Origin: Paraburkholderia solisilvae
GTDB taxonomy: Bacteria > Pseudomonadota > Gammaproteobacteria > Burkholderiales > Burkholderiaceae
Assembly: GCF_902859875.1 (NCBI RefSeq)
Contig: NZ_CADIKF010000019.1
Coordinates: forward strand, 56,599 to 120,598
DNA: 64,000 nt
Direction of reading: 5' to 3'
Shown: one piece after another, positions 1-7,754 of the stretch
Layout: each line of letters begins with the position of its first letter
Position numbering within the stretch: position 1 is the first letter of the stretch
Program-made: the position numbers and the translations under genes
Notes under the pieces: model-generated
The model's input: only the letters and a program-made list of their open reading frames with translations
What the model was told of the DNA's origin: nothing
Databases searched by the model: none

Positions 1-68
1 CACACGCGCTGCAGGGCTTTTTTCTTTGCCCGGCACGCTGCCCGTTCGAAGACGTGCGATGAGCAAAA

Positions 69-95
69 CAAAAAAAAACCCCGCATGACGCGGGG
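69..95 (-). terminator. Intrinsic terminator of the His-rich peptide gene
   Basis: Read on the minus strand, a GC-rich stem (CCCCGC pairing with GCGGGG, plus-strand 79-84 and 90-95, five-base loop) is followed by a run of T residues (plus-strand A tract 69-78). It lies about 25 bases past the stop of the gene at 120-257, so it most likely ends that transcript. Confidence 0.8.
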
Positions 96-119
96 CTGCA
101 TCGCGCGCTACATCCACGA

Positions 120-257
120 TTAATGGTGGCAGCGACGCTCCCAATGGTGATGCACGAGCACCTTGTGGCACACGAGATGATGGTCGTACGCGAATGCGGA
201 CGACATGCTGCCCAGTCCAGCCGCGACGGCAACCAGTGCCAGTAAAACCTTCTTCAT
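120..257 (-). CDS. Small secreted histidine-rich (HHHH-motif) peptide
   Basis: A 45-residue protein. The first 23 residues form a clear Sec signal peptide: MKK, then a hydrophobic run of Leu/Val/Ala ending in S-A-F-A, with predicted cleavage before Tyr24. The mature part is only 22 residues and holds seven His (HH, H, HHH and the C-terminal HH counted separately) and two Cys, which suggests metal binding or a periplasmic metal buffer, but no function is established. Burkholderiaceae genomes carry similar tiny proteins annotated only as HHHH-motif proteins. A purine-rich stretch lies just upstream of the ATG on the minus strand and an intrinsic terminator follows the stop, so it looks like a free-standing transcription unit. 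The gene is easily missed because of its size. Confidence 0.7.
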   Translation of the reverse strand: MKKVLLALVAVAAGLGSMSSAFAYDHHLVCHKVLVHHHWERRCHH

Positions 258-447
258 CCTGAAATCCTCGAAGTCTAAAAACGAAAAGGGGCTGTCATGT
301 TAGCAACGCCGCATTACGATTTCCTGAAAAACGGAAGCCGCGCAGTGCGTTGCCGCAGTGAATTATGCCCATTCGTTGCGGATGCAACTAAGTTGTCCTA
401 TGCTGCGCGGACGCGGATCGATCCGTCATACAAGGAGTGATTGAGTC

Positions 448-1449
448 ATGAGTGTGGATGCGCAGCCAGACCGGACGCCGCGCACGGCTGTCGTGGGCGC
501 CGGCGCGATCGGCGGCCTGATCGCCGTGGCGGCGGTGCGCGCGGGACATGCGGTGAGCGTGCTCGCGCGCGGCAAGACGCTCGACACGCTGCGCGCAGAC
601 GGACTGAAGGTGATCGACGGCGCGCGCGAGTCGGTGGTGCGCGTCAGTGCCAGCGACGACCCGGCCGGACTGGGTGTACAGGACTACGTGGTGATCGCGC
701 TCAAAGCGCAGACGCTGCCGGCGGTTGCCGCGAGCCTGCGGCCGATGGTCGGCCCGGACACGGTGATCGTCGCCGCGATGAACGGTCTGCCGTGGTGGTT
801 TCCGCACGATTTCGAGGGGCCGCTCGCCGGCCAGCATATCGACGCGGTCGATCCGGGCGGCAGCGTATCCGCGGCGTTGCCGCCGGCACGCGCGATCGGC
901 TGCGTAGTGCATCTGTCTTCGTCGACCGATGCGCCGGGTGTCGTGCGGCGCGGCCGCGGCAATCAGCTGATTGTCGGCGCGCCGGGCGCCGCACTGGCCG
1001 CCGAGGCGGGCGCGTTTGCGCAGGCGCTGCGCGCCGGTGGTTTCGACGCCACGTTATCCGACGCAATCCGCAGCGAGATCTGGGCGAAGCTGTGGGGCAA
1101 CATGAACATGAACCCGTTGAGCGCGCTGACCGGCTCGAGCGCGGACCGCCTGCTCGACGACCCGCTGACGCATGCGCTCGTGCTGCGGATGATGGAAGAG
1201 GCCGCTGCGATCGGCGCGCGGCTTGGGTTGTCGACCGGCATGACGCCGGCCGAACGGGTCGCGCTCACGCGCAAACTCGGTGCGTTCAAAACGTCGATGC
1301 TGCAGGATTTCGAAGCGGGCCGGCCGCTCGAGGTCGAACCCATTCTCGGTGTGTTTCCGGAGCTGGGCCGCAAGCTCCATGTGCCGACGCCGTTCTGTGA
1401 TGCGGTGCTCGGATTGCTGCGACAGCGCGCGGCAAACAGCGGGCTGTGA
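448..1449 (+). CDS. Ketopantoate reductase (PanE/ApbA) family NADP-dependent oxidoreductase
   Basis: 333 residues, the usual length for the family. The N-terminus carries a Rossmann NADP-binding motif G-A-G-A-I-G-G near residue 17, and the C-terminal half is the all-alpha 6-phosphogluconate-dehydrogenase-like domain with the segment W-A-K-L-W-G-N-M-N-M-N that contains the family's conserved Lys and Asn. PanE reduces 2-dehydropantoate to pantoate for pantothenate/CoA synthesis, but many Burkholderia paralogues of the ApbA family are of unknown substrate and this copy has no pantothenate neighbours, so I do not assign panE. The start at 448 follows AAGGAGTGA at about ten bases. It is convergent with the MarR gene downstream. 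Confidence 0.8.
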   Translation: MSVDAQPDRTPRTAVVGAGAIGGLIAVAAVRAGHAVSVLARGKTLDTLRADGLKVIDGARESVVRVSASDDPAGLGVQDYVVIALKAQTLPAVAASLRPMVGPDTVIVAAMNGLPWWFPHDFEGPLAGQHIDAVDPGGSVSAALPPARAIGCVVHLSSSTDAPGVVRRGRGNQLIVGAPGAALAAEAGAFAQALRAGGFDATLSDAIRSEIWAKLWGNMNMNPLSALTGSSADRLLDDPLTHALVLRMMEEAAAIGARLGLSTGMTPAERVALTRKLGAFKTSMLQDFEAGRPLEVEPILGVFPELGRKLHVPTPFCDAVLGLLRQRAANSGL

Positions 1450-1660
1450 ATGACGCACGGGCAGCGCTGCGCGAGTCTTGCTTCGCGCAGCGGAGCGCGG
1501 GCTTTGCTGGCTGTCAGGCGTGAGGTTTGATCAGGCGTGGCATGACATGACCCGGCACGCCGGGTGCGATACGTCCGCTTTTGCCGCTCGCGTCAATTGC
1601 GCCGTTTTGTGCGGCTTGTGCCTCTTTGTGCCGCTTTCGACCGGTAGCCGATATTCAGCG

Positions 1661-2116
1661 TTACTGCGCGTCGCGCTCGAGCACAGCTTCGATCACCTTG
1701 TCGAGCGCCGCACCCAAAGCGGCCTTCTCGCGTTCATCAAGACAGTCGAACAGTTCGCTATTCCACTTGCGCGCAATCGGCATCACCTTCCGGTGCAGCG
1801 CGCGTCCTTCGGCGGTGAGCGAAACAAGCACGACGCGTCCGTCGTCGTCGCTTGCGTCGCGTTGCACGAGTCCCTGTTTGATCAGGGCTTCGGCTGCGCG
1901 GCTCGCTTGACTCTTGTCGAGGTTTGCATGGCGCGCGAGATCCATGATCGAAAAGGGTCCAAACGAGCCAACTGATGCAATCACGCGCGCCTCAGGCAAC
2001 GTCACGCCAAGCTTCTCCAGATATCGTTCACTGATACCGCGCTCGGAGAGTTTGTTGAGTATGTGCAGACGATACGTCAGAAACTGTTCGAGTCCGGCTT
2101 TATCGGAGGCCTTCAT
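1661..2116 (-). CDS. MarR-family transcriptional regulator
   Basis: 151 residues, the standard size for a MarR winged-helix dimer. The DNA-binding region reads as helix-turn-helix around residues 53-90 (F-S-I-M-D-L-A-R-H-A then D-K-S-Q-A-S-R-A) followed by the wing R-D-A-S-D-D-D-G-R-V, with the Asp-x-Arg typical of MarR wings. The N- and C-terminal helices that form the dimer interface are present. It lies just downstream of and on the same strand as the glycerate kinase gene (64 bases apart), so co-transcription is possible and it may control that gene or itself. The ligand is unknown. About 210 bases without a gene separate it from the convergent oxidoreductase. Confidence 0.85.
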   Translation of the reverse strand: MKASDKAGLEQFLTYRLHILNKLSERGISERYLEKLGVTLPEARVIASVGSFGPFSIMDLARHANLDKSQASRAAEALIKQGLVQRDASDDDGRVVLVSLTAEGRALHRKVMPIARKWNSELFDCLDEREKAALGAALDKVIEAVLERDAQ

Positions 2117-2180
2117 GGTCTTCCTGTTGTGAGTGAATGCGGTCGTTGCGTTGTGATTGTTGCCGCATCCGCTGCGCCGG

Positions 2181-3335
2181 TCAACGCATGCTGCGCGTGT
2201 CGTATCGCAGACGCGTCAATTGCTCCGCTTCATTCGCGAGCAACCGGGCTGCGTCGCGAATCGCGGTTTCCAGCGTGATCGGTCCGGGCGCGGGAGAAAA
2301 GCAGCCGCTGAAGTGTTCGGTGAGACGCGGCAGCGCCGTCGGGTCGACCGCACCGGAGAGCAGGGTGGCCGGCACGCCCGCCGCGCGCGCATGCCGGCAT
2401 GCAATGAACGGGGCCTTGCCGTGCAGCGTCTGCACATCCGAACGTCCTTCGCCGGTGATGAGCCAGTCCGCGCCTTGCAGTGCGTCGTCCAGACCGATCT
2501 GCCGCGCGACCACTTCCGCGCCCGCTTCGAACTGCGCGCCGAGCATATGCAAGGCGAAGCCGAGTCCGCCGGCCGCGCCCGCGCCCGGCAAGTCGCGCGC
2601 GGTGCGCCCGAGCGCGGGCTCGAGCAGATCCGCGAAGCGGGCAAGGGCGGCGTCGATGGCGACGAGCTGGTCCGGCTTCACGCCTTTCTGCGGACCGAAG
2701 ATCGCGGTTGCGCCGTGCTCGCCGGTGAGCGGATTGTCGACATCGGACATGCCGATGAACGAGGCCTGCGCAACGCGTGCATCGAGTTGCGATGCGTCGA
2801 TGCGCGTCGCGCGCACGAGTTGTTCCGGCGTCGGTTCGAGTTCGCGTCCTTGCGCATCGAGAATCCTGAGACCGAGGCCGACCAGCAATCCGGCGCCGCC
2901 ATCGTTCGTGCTGCTGCCGCCGAGCGCGACATAGAAGCGTCGCACGCCTTCATCGAGCAGTGCGCGAATCGCCTCGCCCATTCCGCGCGTGCTGCGTTCT
3001 TCGACCGCGACACCCATGCCGACCGGGTCGGTGATGCCGACTACTTCGGCCGTCTCGATGATCGCGCTGCCGTCGCCGATCAGGCCGGTGGCGGCATCGC
3101 GCGCGGGGCCCGCCGCGCCGCGCACGGTCAGCGTGCGCCGCTCGCCGCCGCGCGCCAGCATCGCGTCGAGCGTGCCTTCGCCGCCGTCCGCCATCGGGCA
3201 GATGCGCACGGTCGCATCGGCGCGCGCGCGGCGGATGCCGTTGGCGATCGCCTGCGCGACCTCCTCGGCGCTGAGCGAGCCCTTGAACGAATCGGGAGCG
3301 ATGACGACGACAGGCGCGGACGACGGATTGGGCAT
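2181..3335 (-). CDS. Glycerate kinase (GlxK/GarK type)
   Basis: 384 residues. It opens with the family signature V-V-V-I-A-P-D-S-F-K-G-S-L-S-A-E-E-V and continues with C-P-M-A-D-G-G-E-G-T and G-G-S-S-T-N-D-G-G-A-G, all typical of the GK-1 (TIGR00045) glycerate kinase family. The enzyme phosphorylates D-glycerate, giving 2-phosphoglycerate or 3-phosphoglycerate depending on the member, and feeds glyoxylate/glucarate breakdown into glycolysis. No tartronate semialdehyde reductase or glyoxylate carboligase gene is nearby, so the pathway partner lies elsewhere. The start at 3335 opens directly into the conserved N-terminus. The MarR regulator downstream on the same strand may be its regulator. 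Confidence 0.9.
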   Translation of the reverse strand: MPNPSSAPVVVIAPDSFKGSLSAEEVAQAIANGIRRARADATVRICPMADGGEGTLDAMLARGGERRTLTVRGAAGPARDAATGLIGDGSAIIETAEVVGITDPVGMGVAVEERSTRGMGEAIRALLDEGVRRFYVALGGSSTNDGGAGLLVGLGLRILDAQGRELEPTPEQLVRATRIDASQLDARVAQASFIGMSDVDNPLTGEHGATAIFGPQKGVKPDQLVAIDAALARFADLLEPALGRTARDLPGAGAAGGLGFALHMLGAQFEAGAEVVARQIGLDDALQGADWLITGEGRSDVQTLHGKAPFIACRHARAAGVPATLLSGAVDPTALPRLTEHFSGCFSPAPGPITLETAIRDAARLLANEAEQLTRLRYDTRSMR

Positions 3336-3666
3336 GATGTCTCTGACTGATTGGAGTTGTGGCCGTTGGGCGTGCGGGTCATGGCCGTGAAGGCCGCATG
3401 CCCGACCGCGTCCGCTAGCTTATCAGCATGGCGCGCGCGACTGAATAGGCCGGACGGCATAGCGCGGATTGGTCTGCGCACGCACGTTGCGCGAAACGAC
3501 GCCGGGCTTTTCAGCGGGGTTACGCGATGCGTTCGCGGCCATTGCATGCCCGATGGGGATTTCGTCCGGCGTTCAAGGGAAAGAGGCGAAAAAGAAGCGG
3601 AAAACCGGCCGCGAATGCCGTCGAATTCGCCTCGACGTCAATTCACCGCGAACCGCGCGAATAGTT

Positions 3667-3675
3667 TGCTAAAAT
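3667..3675 (+). promoter_or_regulatory. Candidate extended -10 promoter for tig
   Basis: The sequence TGCTAAAAT matches an extended -10 element (TG-N-TAAAAT). There is no good -35 at the usual spacing, which is acceptable for extended -10 promoters. The surrounding stretch is AT-rich in an otherwise GC-rich region and lies about 180 bases before the tig start codon. Confidence 0.45.
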
Positions 3676-3758
3676 ATTCGGCTCTCTGACCCAACTGCGC
3701 CTGACTGGCCCGCGGCAACAGCCGTGCGAGCAGCGAAACTGAGGAGCGGCGCCGGTGA

Positions 3759-3785
3759 GGCATGCGATCGTTGCGATCGCATGCC
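3759..3785 (+). promoter_or_regulatory. Perfect 12-bp inverted repeat in the tig leader
   Basis: GGCATGCGATCG, loop TTG, CGATCGCATGCC: a perfect 12-bp stem with a three-base loop. No T tract follows, so it is not a classical terminator. It sits about 70 bases upstream of tig, downstream of the candidate promoter, so in RNA it would be a stable hairpin. As DNA it could be a dimer operator. Confidence 0.5.
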
Positions 3786-3855
3786 ATTCGGACGCCGGCG
3801 GAAGGCGCAGACAAGATAACTGATTCGCTCGAATAATTTTAGGACGATTGAAGCC

Positions 3856-5205
3856 ATGGCTAACGTTGTTGAGAACCTCGGCAAGCTCGAACGCCGCGTG
3901 ACGATTTCCCTGCCGAAGGATGCGGTGCAGAAAGAAGTGGATTCGCGCATCCGTCAACTGGCGAAGAACGTGCGCATGCCCGGCTTCCGTCCGGGCAAGG
4001 TGCCGCTCAAGATGGTGACTCAGCAGTACGCGGGCCAGGTCGAAGCGGAAGTGCTGAGCGACAAGGTCGGCAAGGAATTCTTCGACATCAGCCGCGCGGA
4101 AAATCTGCGCGTGGCGGGCCAGCCGAGCTTCAGCCCGAAGACCGAGGCGGACGAAGCCGCGTATGCGTTCGATGCAACCTTCGAGGTCTACCCGGACGTC
4201 AAGCTGGGCGACGTGGCCACCGCTGAAATCGAACGCACCAAAACCACGATCAGCGACGCTGAAATCGATCGCACGCTGGATATCCTGCGCAAGCAGCGCG
4301 TGCATTACCACGCGCGCGGTGAAGACAGTGCGCACGGCGATGGCGGGGCCGACACGGGAGCGAAAGACGGCGACCGCGTGACGGTCGACTTCGTCGGCAA
4401 GATCGACGGTGAAGCGTTCGAGGGCGGCAGCGCGGAAGACTTCGCGTTCGTGCTCGGCGAAGGCCGCATGCTGCCGGAATTCGAAAAGGCGGCGCTCGGT
4501 TTGAAGGTCGGCGAAGCGCGTGAATTCGACCTCAAGTTCCCGGACGACTATCACGGCAAGGAAGTCGCCGGCAAGACCGCGCAGTTCACGATCACGATGA
4601 AGAAAATCGAGTGGCCGCATCTGCCCGAGATCGACGCTGAATTCGCGAAGTCGCTCGGCATCGAAGATGGCGACCTGACGAAGATGCGCAACGAGATCAA
4701 GGACAACCTCGAGCGCGAAGCGAAGCGCCGCACGCAGGCGGTCGTGAAGAATCAGGTGATGGACGCCCTGCTGAAAATCTCCGAACTGGATGTGCCGAAG
4801 GCGCTCATCGAACAGGACCAGGAGCGTCTCGTTGAAATGGCGCGTCAGGATCTCGTGCAGCGCGGCGTGCCGAATGCGGCGAACGCGCCGATTCCGGGTG
4901 AGATGTTCAAGGAGCAGGCGGAGCGTCGCGTGAAGCTCGGCCTTGTGCTCGCCGAACTCGTGAAGGCGAACGATCTGCAGGCAAAGCCAGAGCAGATTCG
5001 TGCGGAAGTTGATGAATTCGCGAAGAGCTACGAAGACCCGAAGGAAGTCGTCCGCTGGTATTATTCGAACAAGCAGCGCCTCGCGGAGATGGAAGCGTTC
5101 GTCGTTGAATCGAACGTCGTCGATTTCGTGCTCGCCAAGGCGAAGGTAACGGACAAGGAAGTGAGCTTCGAAGAGCTGGCAAGCGCAACGGCGCAACAGG
5201 CTTAA
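3856..5205 (+). CDS. tig: Trigger factor (ribosome-associated chaperone and prolyl isomerase)
   Basis: 449 residues, full length. The N-terminal ribosome-binding domain includes the F-R-P-G-K-V-P signature near residue 44, which docks on ribosomal protein L23. An FKBP-type PPIase domain lies at about 160-245 ([10 protein letters not shown] ... G-E-A-F-E-G-G), and the rest is the helical substrate-binding domain. It binds nascent chains at the ribosome exit. A polyanionic/Gly insert (about residues 156-172) before the PPIase domain is slightly longer than in enteric homologues. Conserved order tig-clpP-clpX-lon follows, but a strong terminator separates it from clpP. Confidence 0.98.
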   Translation: MANVVENLGKLERRVTISLPKDAVQKEVDSRIRQLAKNVRMPGFRPGKVPLKMVTQQYAGQVEAEVLSDKVGKEFFDISRAENLRVAGQPSFSPKTEADEAAYAFDATFEVYPDVKLGDVATAEIERTKTTISDAEIDRTLDILRKQRVHYHARGEDSAHGDGGADTGAKDGDRVTVDFVGKIDGEAFEGGSAEDFAFVLGEGRMLPEFEKAALGLKVGEAREFDLKFPDDYHGKEVAGKTAQFTITMKKIEWPHLPEIDAEFAKSLGIEDGDLTKMRNEIKDNLEREAKRRTQAVVKNQVMDALLKISELDVPKALIEQDQERLVEMARQDLVQRGVPNAANAPIPGEMFKEQAERRVKLGLVLAELVKANDLQAKPEQIRAEVDEFAKSYEDPKEVVRWYYSNKQRLAEMEAFVVESNVVDFVLAKAKVTDKEVSFEELASATAQQA

Positions 5206-5218
5206 TCGTTGCTGCTAC

Positions 5219-5259
5219 GGCGTGCCGGCTGTCGGAACGATGGCCGGTACGCCGTTTTT
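5219..5259 (+). terminator. Intrinsic terminator after tig
   Basis: Stem GGCGTGCCGGC (5219-5229) pairs with GCCGGTACGCC (5243-5253) with one G-T wobble, followed by GTTTTT at 5254-5259. It lies 14 bases after the tig stop codon. Confidence 0.85.
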
Positions 5260-5422
5260 GCGTGGGTTTGCGTCGGGCGTTATGCTTGTTCGAACGTGCT
5301 TTTTCTGCGGATGGTGCGCAGGCGCATTGAAGATCCATTGAAGATCCCTGAGCGGGCACTTGAATACCACATTCCCGCACTCACCTGTTCTGTATGACTA
5401 TCTCCAGACAAGGATCCATTGC

Positions 5423-6094
5423 ATGACTTTCCGCGCTCAAATGCTGGACACGTTGACCTCCCAGACGTTGACTTCCCAGTCGAGGGATCGGGATCTCGAA
5501 GCGCAGGCGCTCGGCCTCGTGCCGATCGTTGTGGAAACGAGCGGCCGCGGTGAGCGCTCGTACGACATTTACTCGCGGCTGCTGAAGGAGCGGGTGGTAT
5601 TCCTGGTCGGCGAAGTGAACGATCAGACTGCGAACCTCGTGATAGCGCAGCTACTGTTCCTTGAGAGTGAAAATCCGGACAAGGACATCAGTTTCTATAT
5701 CAACAGCCCGGGCGGTTCGGTGTCGGCCGGCATGGCCATCTACGACACCATGCAGTTCATCAAGCCGGATGTTTCGACGCTGTGCATGGGACTCGCCGCC
5801 AGCATGGGCGCGTTCCTGCTCGCCGCCGGCGCGAAAGGCAAGCGTTTTGCACTGCCCAATGCGCGCGTGATGATTCACCAGCCGCTTGGCGGCGCGCGCG
5901 GCCAGGCGTCGGACATCGAAATCCAGGCCCGTGAAATCCTGTATTTGAAGGAACGGCTGAATCAATTACTGTCCCATCACACGGGTCAGCCGGTCGAACG
6001 CATCCAGCGCGATACGGACCGCGACAATTTCATGTCGGGTGACGATGCGCAGGCGTACGGCCTGATTGACCAGGTGCTGCACAAGCGTCCTTGA
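5423..6094 (+). CDS. clpP: ATP-dependent Clp protease proteolytic subunit
   Basis: 223 residues from the ATG at 5423, which follows AAGGA at a suitable distance and matches the usual short propeptide of this group. An in-frame GTG further upstream is less likely. The catalytic Ser127 is in A-S-M-G-A and His152 in M-I-H-Q-P, with the Asp further downstream. Fourteen copies form the double-ring chamber that degrades proteins unfolded by ClpX, encoded next. The propeptide carries a 15-bp direct duplication (5450-5464 and 5465-5479) that repeats the peptide T-L-T-S-Q, which lies before the processed mature enzyme and should not affect activity. Confidence 0.97.
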   Translation: MTFRAQMLDTLTSQTLTSQSRDRDLEAQALGLVPIVVETSGRGERSYDIYSRLLKERVVFLVGEVNDQTANLVIAQLLFLESENPDKDISFYINSPGGSVSAGMAIYDTMQFIKPDVSTLCMGLAASMGAFLLAAGAKGKRFALPNARVMIHQPLGGARGQASDIEIQAREILYLKERLNQLLSHHTGQPVERIQRDTDRDNFMSGDDAQAYGLIDQVLHKRP

Positions 6095-6116
6095 GTGGAA
6101 CGCAGGCGTCGCTGAT

Positions 6117-6155
6117 CCGGCGCGTTTTTCCCGCAAATTGGGGAAAGAGCGCCGG
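6117..6155. promoter_or_regulatory. Long imperfect hairpin between clpP and clpX
   Basis: CCGGCGC (6117-6123) pairs with GCGCCGG (6149-6155); inside it GTTTTTCCC pairs imperfectly with GGGGAAAGA, giving about 15 pairs with one mismatch and a seven-base loop. No T tract follows, so it could be a processing site, a weak attenuator or a stabilising structure at the clpP 3' end. clpX starts about 140 bases later and may have its own promoter. Confidence 0.5.
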
Positions 6156-6297
6156 GCAAAAACGTTGTGAAATAATAAGACCCGTCTGATCGCCTGCGGC
6201 AAACGCCGTCAGCTTTTGCACATGAGCCCGCCCCACAGATGGCGGCGCGGCAAACGGCGTATCATGTTACTCGGAGTGTCCGGAGGCTTACACATCT

Positions 6298-7569
6298 ATG
6301 GCGGACAAAAAAGGTTCGAACAGCGAGAAGCTGTTGTATTGCTCGTTTTGCGGCAAAAGTCAGCACGAGGTCAAAAAGCTGATCGCCGGCCCGTCGGTGT
6401 TCATCTGCGATGAATGCATCGACCTGTGCAACGAAATCATTCGCGATGAAGCGGCGGGTGCCGGGCTCGAAACCGGTATGTCCAAGTCGGATTTACCGAG
6501 CCCGCAGGAAATCCGCGAAATTCTCGACCAGTACGTGATCGGCCAGGAGCGCGCGAAGAAGATTCTCGCGGTGGCTGTATACAATCACTACAAGCGTCTG
6601 AAGCATCTCGACAAGAAGGACGAGATCGAGCTCTCGAAGAGCAACATCCTGCTGATCGGGCCGACCGGCTCGGGCAAGACGCTGCTCGCGCAGACGCTCG
6701 CGCGCCTGCTCAACGTGCCGTTCGTCATTGCGGACGCGACGACGTTGACCGAAGCGGGCTATGTCGGTGAAGACGTCGAGAACATCATTCAGAAGTTGCT
6801 GCAAAACTGCAACTACGAGGTCGACAAGGCGCAGCGAGGCATTGTCTATATCGACGAAATCGACAAGATCAGCCGCAAGTCGGATAACCCGTCGATTACC
6901 CGCGACGTGTCGGGCGAAGGCGTCCAGCAGGCGCTGCTGAAGCTTGTCGAAGGCACGATGGCGTCGGTGCCTCCGCAAGGCGGTCGTAAGCATCCGAACC
7001 AGGATTTCATCCAGGTCGACACGACCAATATCCTGTTTATCTGCGGCGGCGCATTCGACGGGCTGGAAAAAGTCATCGTCGACCGTACCGAGAAGACCGG
7101 CATCGGCTTCGGCGCAAGCGTGAAGAGCAAGCAGGACCGCGACGCGGGCGAGGTGCTGCGCGACGTCGAACCGGAAGACCTGATCAAATTCGGATTGATT
7201 CCCGAACTGATCGGCCGTTTGCCGGTGGTCGCGACGCTCGGCAAGCTCGATGAAGCGGCATTGATGAAAATTCTGGTCGAACCGAAGAACGCGCTCGTCA
7301 AGCAATACCATAAGCTGTTCAGCATGGAGCGCGTCGAGCTGGAAATCCGTCCTGCCGCGCTTCAGGCAGTTGCCCGCAAGGCGATCCGGCGCAAGACGGG
7401 CGCGCGGGGGCTGCGTTCGATTCTCGAGCAGGCGTTGCTTGACGTGATGTACGAATTACCGGCAATGAAAGGCGTCGGCAAGGTCATCATCGACGACAAC
7501 GTGATCGACGGCGACGGCAAGCCGCTGTTGATCTACGAAGACGCGCCGAAGGTAGCGGGTTCGAATTGA
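6298..7569 (+). CDS. clpX: ClpX, AAA+ unfoldase of the ClpXP protease
   Basis: 423 residues, full length. The N-terminal zinc-binding domain has C15-x2-C18 and the paired C-D-E-C about twenty residues on. The Walker A motif is G-P-T-G-S-G-K-T near residue 121, Walker B is I-D-E-I-D-K, and the ClpP-contacting loop I-G-F-G-A is present. Hexameric ClpX recognises ssrA-tagged and other substrates, unfolds them with ATP and feeds them to ClpP, encoded immediately upstream. A strong terminator follows the stop, so lon is a separate unit. Confidence 0.98.
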   Translation: MADKKGSNSEKLLYCSFCGKSQHEVKKLIAGPSVFICDECIDLCNEIIRDEAAGAGLETGMSKSDLPSPQEIREILDQYVIGQERAKKILAVAVYNHYKRLKHLDKKDEIELSKSNILLIGPTGSGKTLLAQTLARLLNVPFVIADATTLTEAGYVGEDVENIIQKLLQNCNYEVDKAQRGIVYIDEIDKISRKSDNPSITRDVSGEGVQQALLKLVEGTMASVPPQGGRKHPNQDFIQVDTTNILFICGGAFDGLEKVIVDRTEKTGIGFGASVKSKQDRDAGEVLRDVEPEDLIKFGLIPELIGRLPVVATLGKLDEAALMKILVEPKNALVKQYHKLFSMERVELEIRPAALQAVARKAIRRKTGARGLRSILEQALLDVMYELPAMKGVGKVIIDDNVIDGDGKPLLIYEDAPKVAGSN

Positions 7570-7596
7570 TCGGCGCCTCCCGATTTTTGAGAAAAG

Positions 7597-7626
7597 GCCG
7601 TTCATGGCGACGTGAACGGCTTTTTT
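7597..7626 (+). terminator. Intrinsic terminator after clpX
   Basis: GCCGTTCA (7597-7604), eight-base loop, TGAACGGC (7613-7620), then TTTTTT: a textbook factor-independent terminator 27 bases after the clpX stop. Confidence 0.92.
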
Positions 7627-7754
7627 CGTTTATCTTGTGGTCAGGATGGACTGTTTCTTGGTGTCACTGAACTTTTCTCCACACGCGTAGGCTTGCAATC
7701 CTTTCTCGCGGCCTTAATTACCGAACGAACTGATTCCACTCATGGGGAAATGAA

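Larger units (their letters stand above)
3336..3855. other. 520-base divergent gap between glycerate kinase and tig
   Basis: No convincing gene. The left part presumably holds the leftward promoter of the glycerate kinase gene, which I could not pin down. The right part holds a candidate extended -10 promoter (3667-3675) and a perfect inverted repeat (3759-3785), both listed separately, making a transcribed tig leader of roughly 170 bases. Confidence 0.6.

Noticed and set aside
3643..5196. 517-codon minus-strand frame opposite tig
   Set aside because: Shadow of trigger factor; Arg/His/Phe/Leu-rich without motifs.
5359..5379. CTTGAAT upstream of clpP considered as a sigma-32 -35
   Set aside because: No CCCCAT-like -10 at an allowed spacing.
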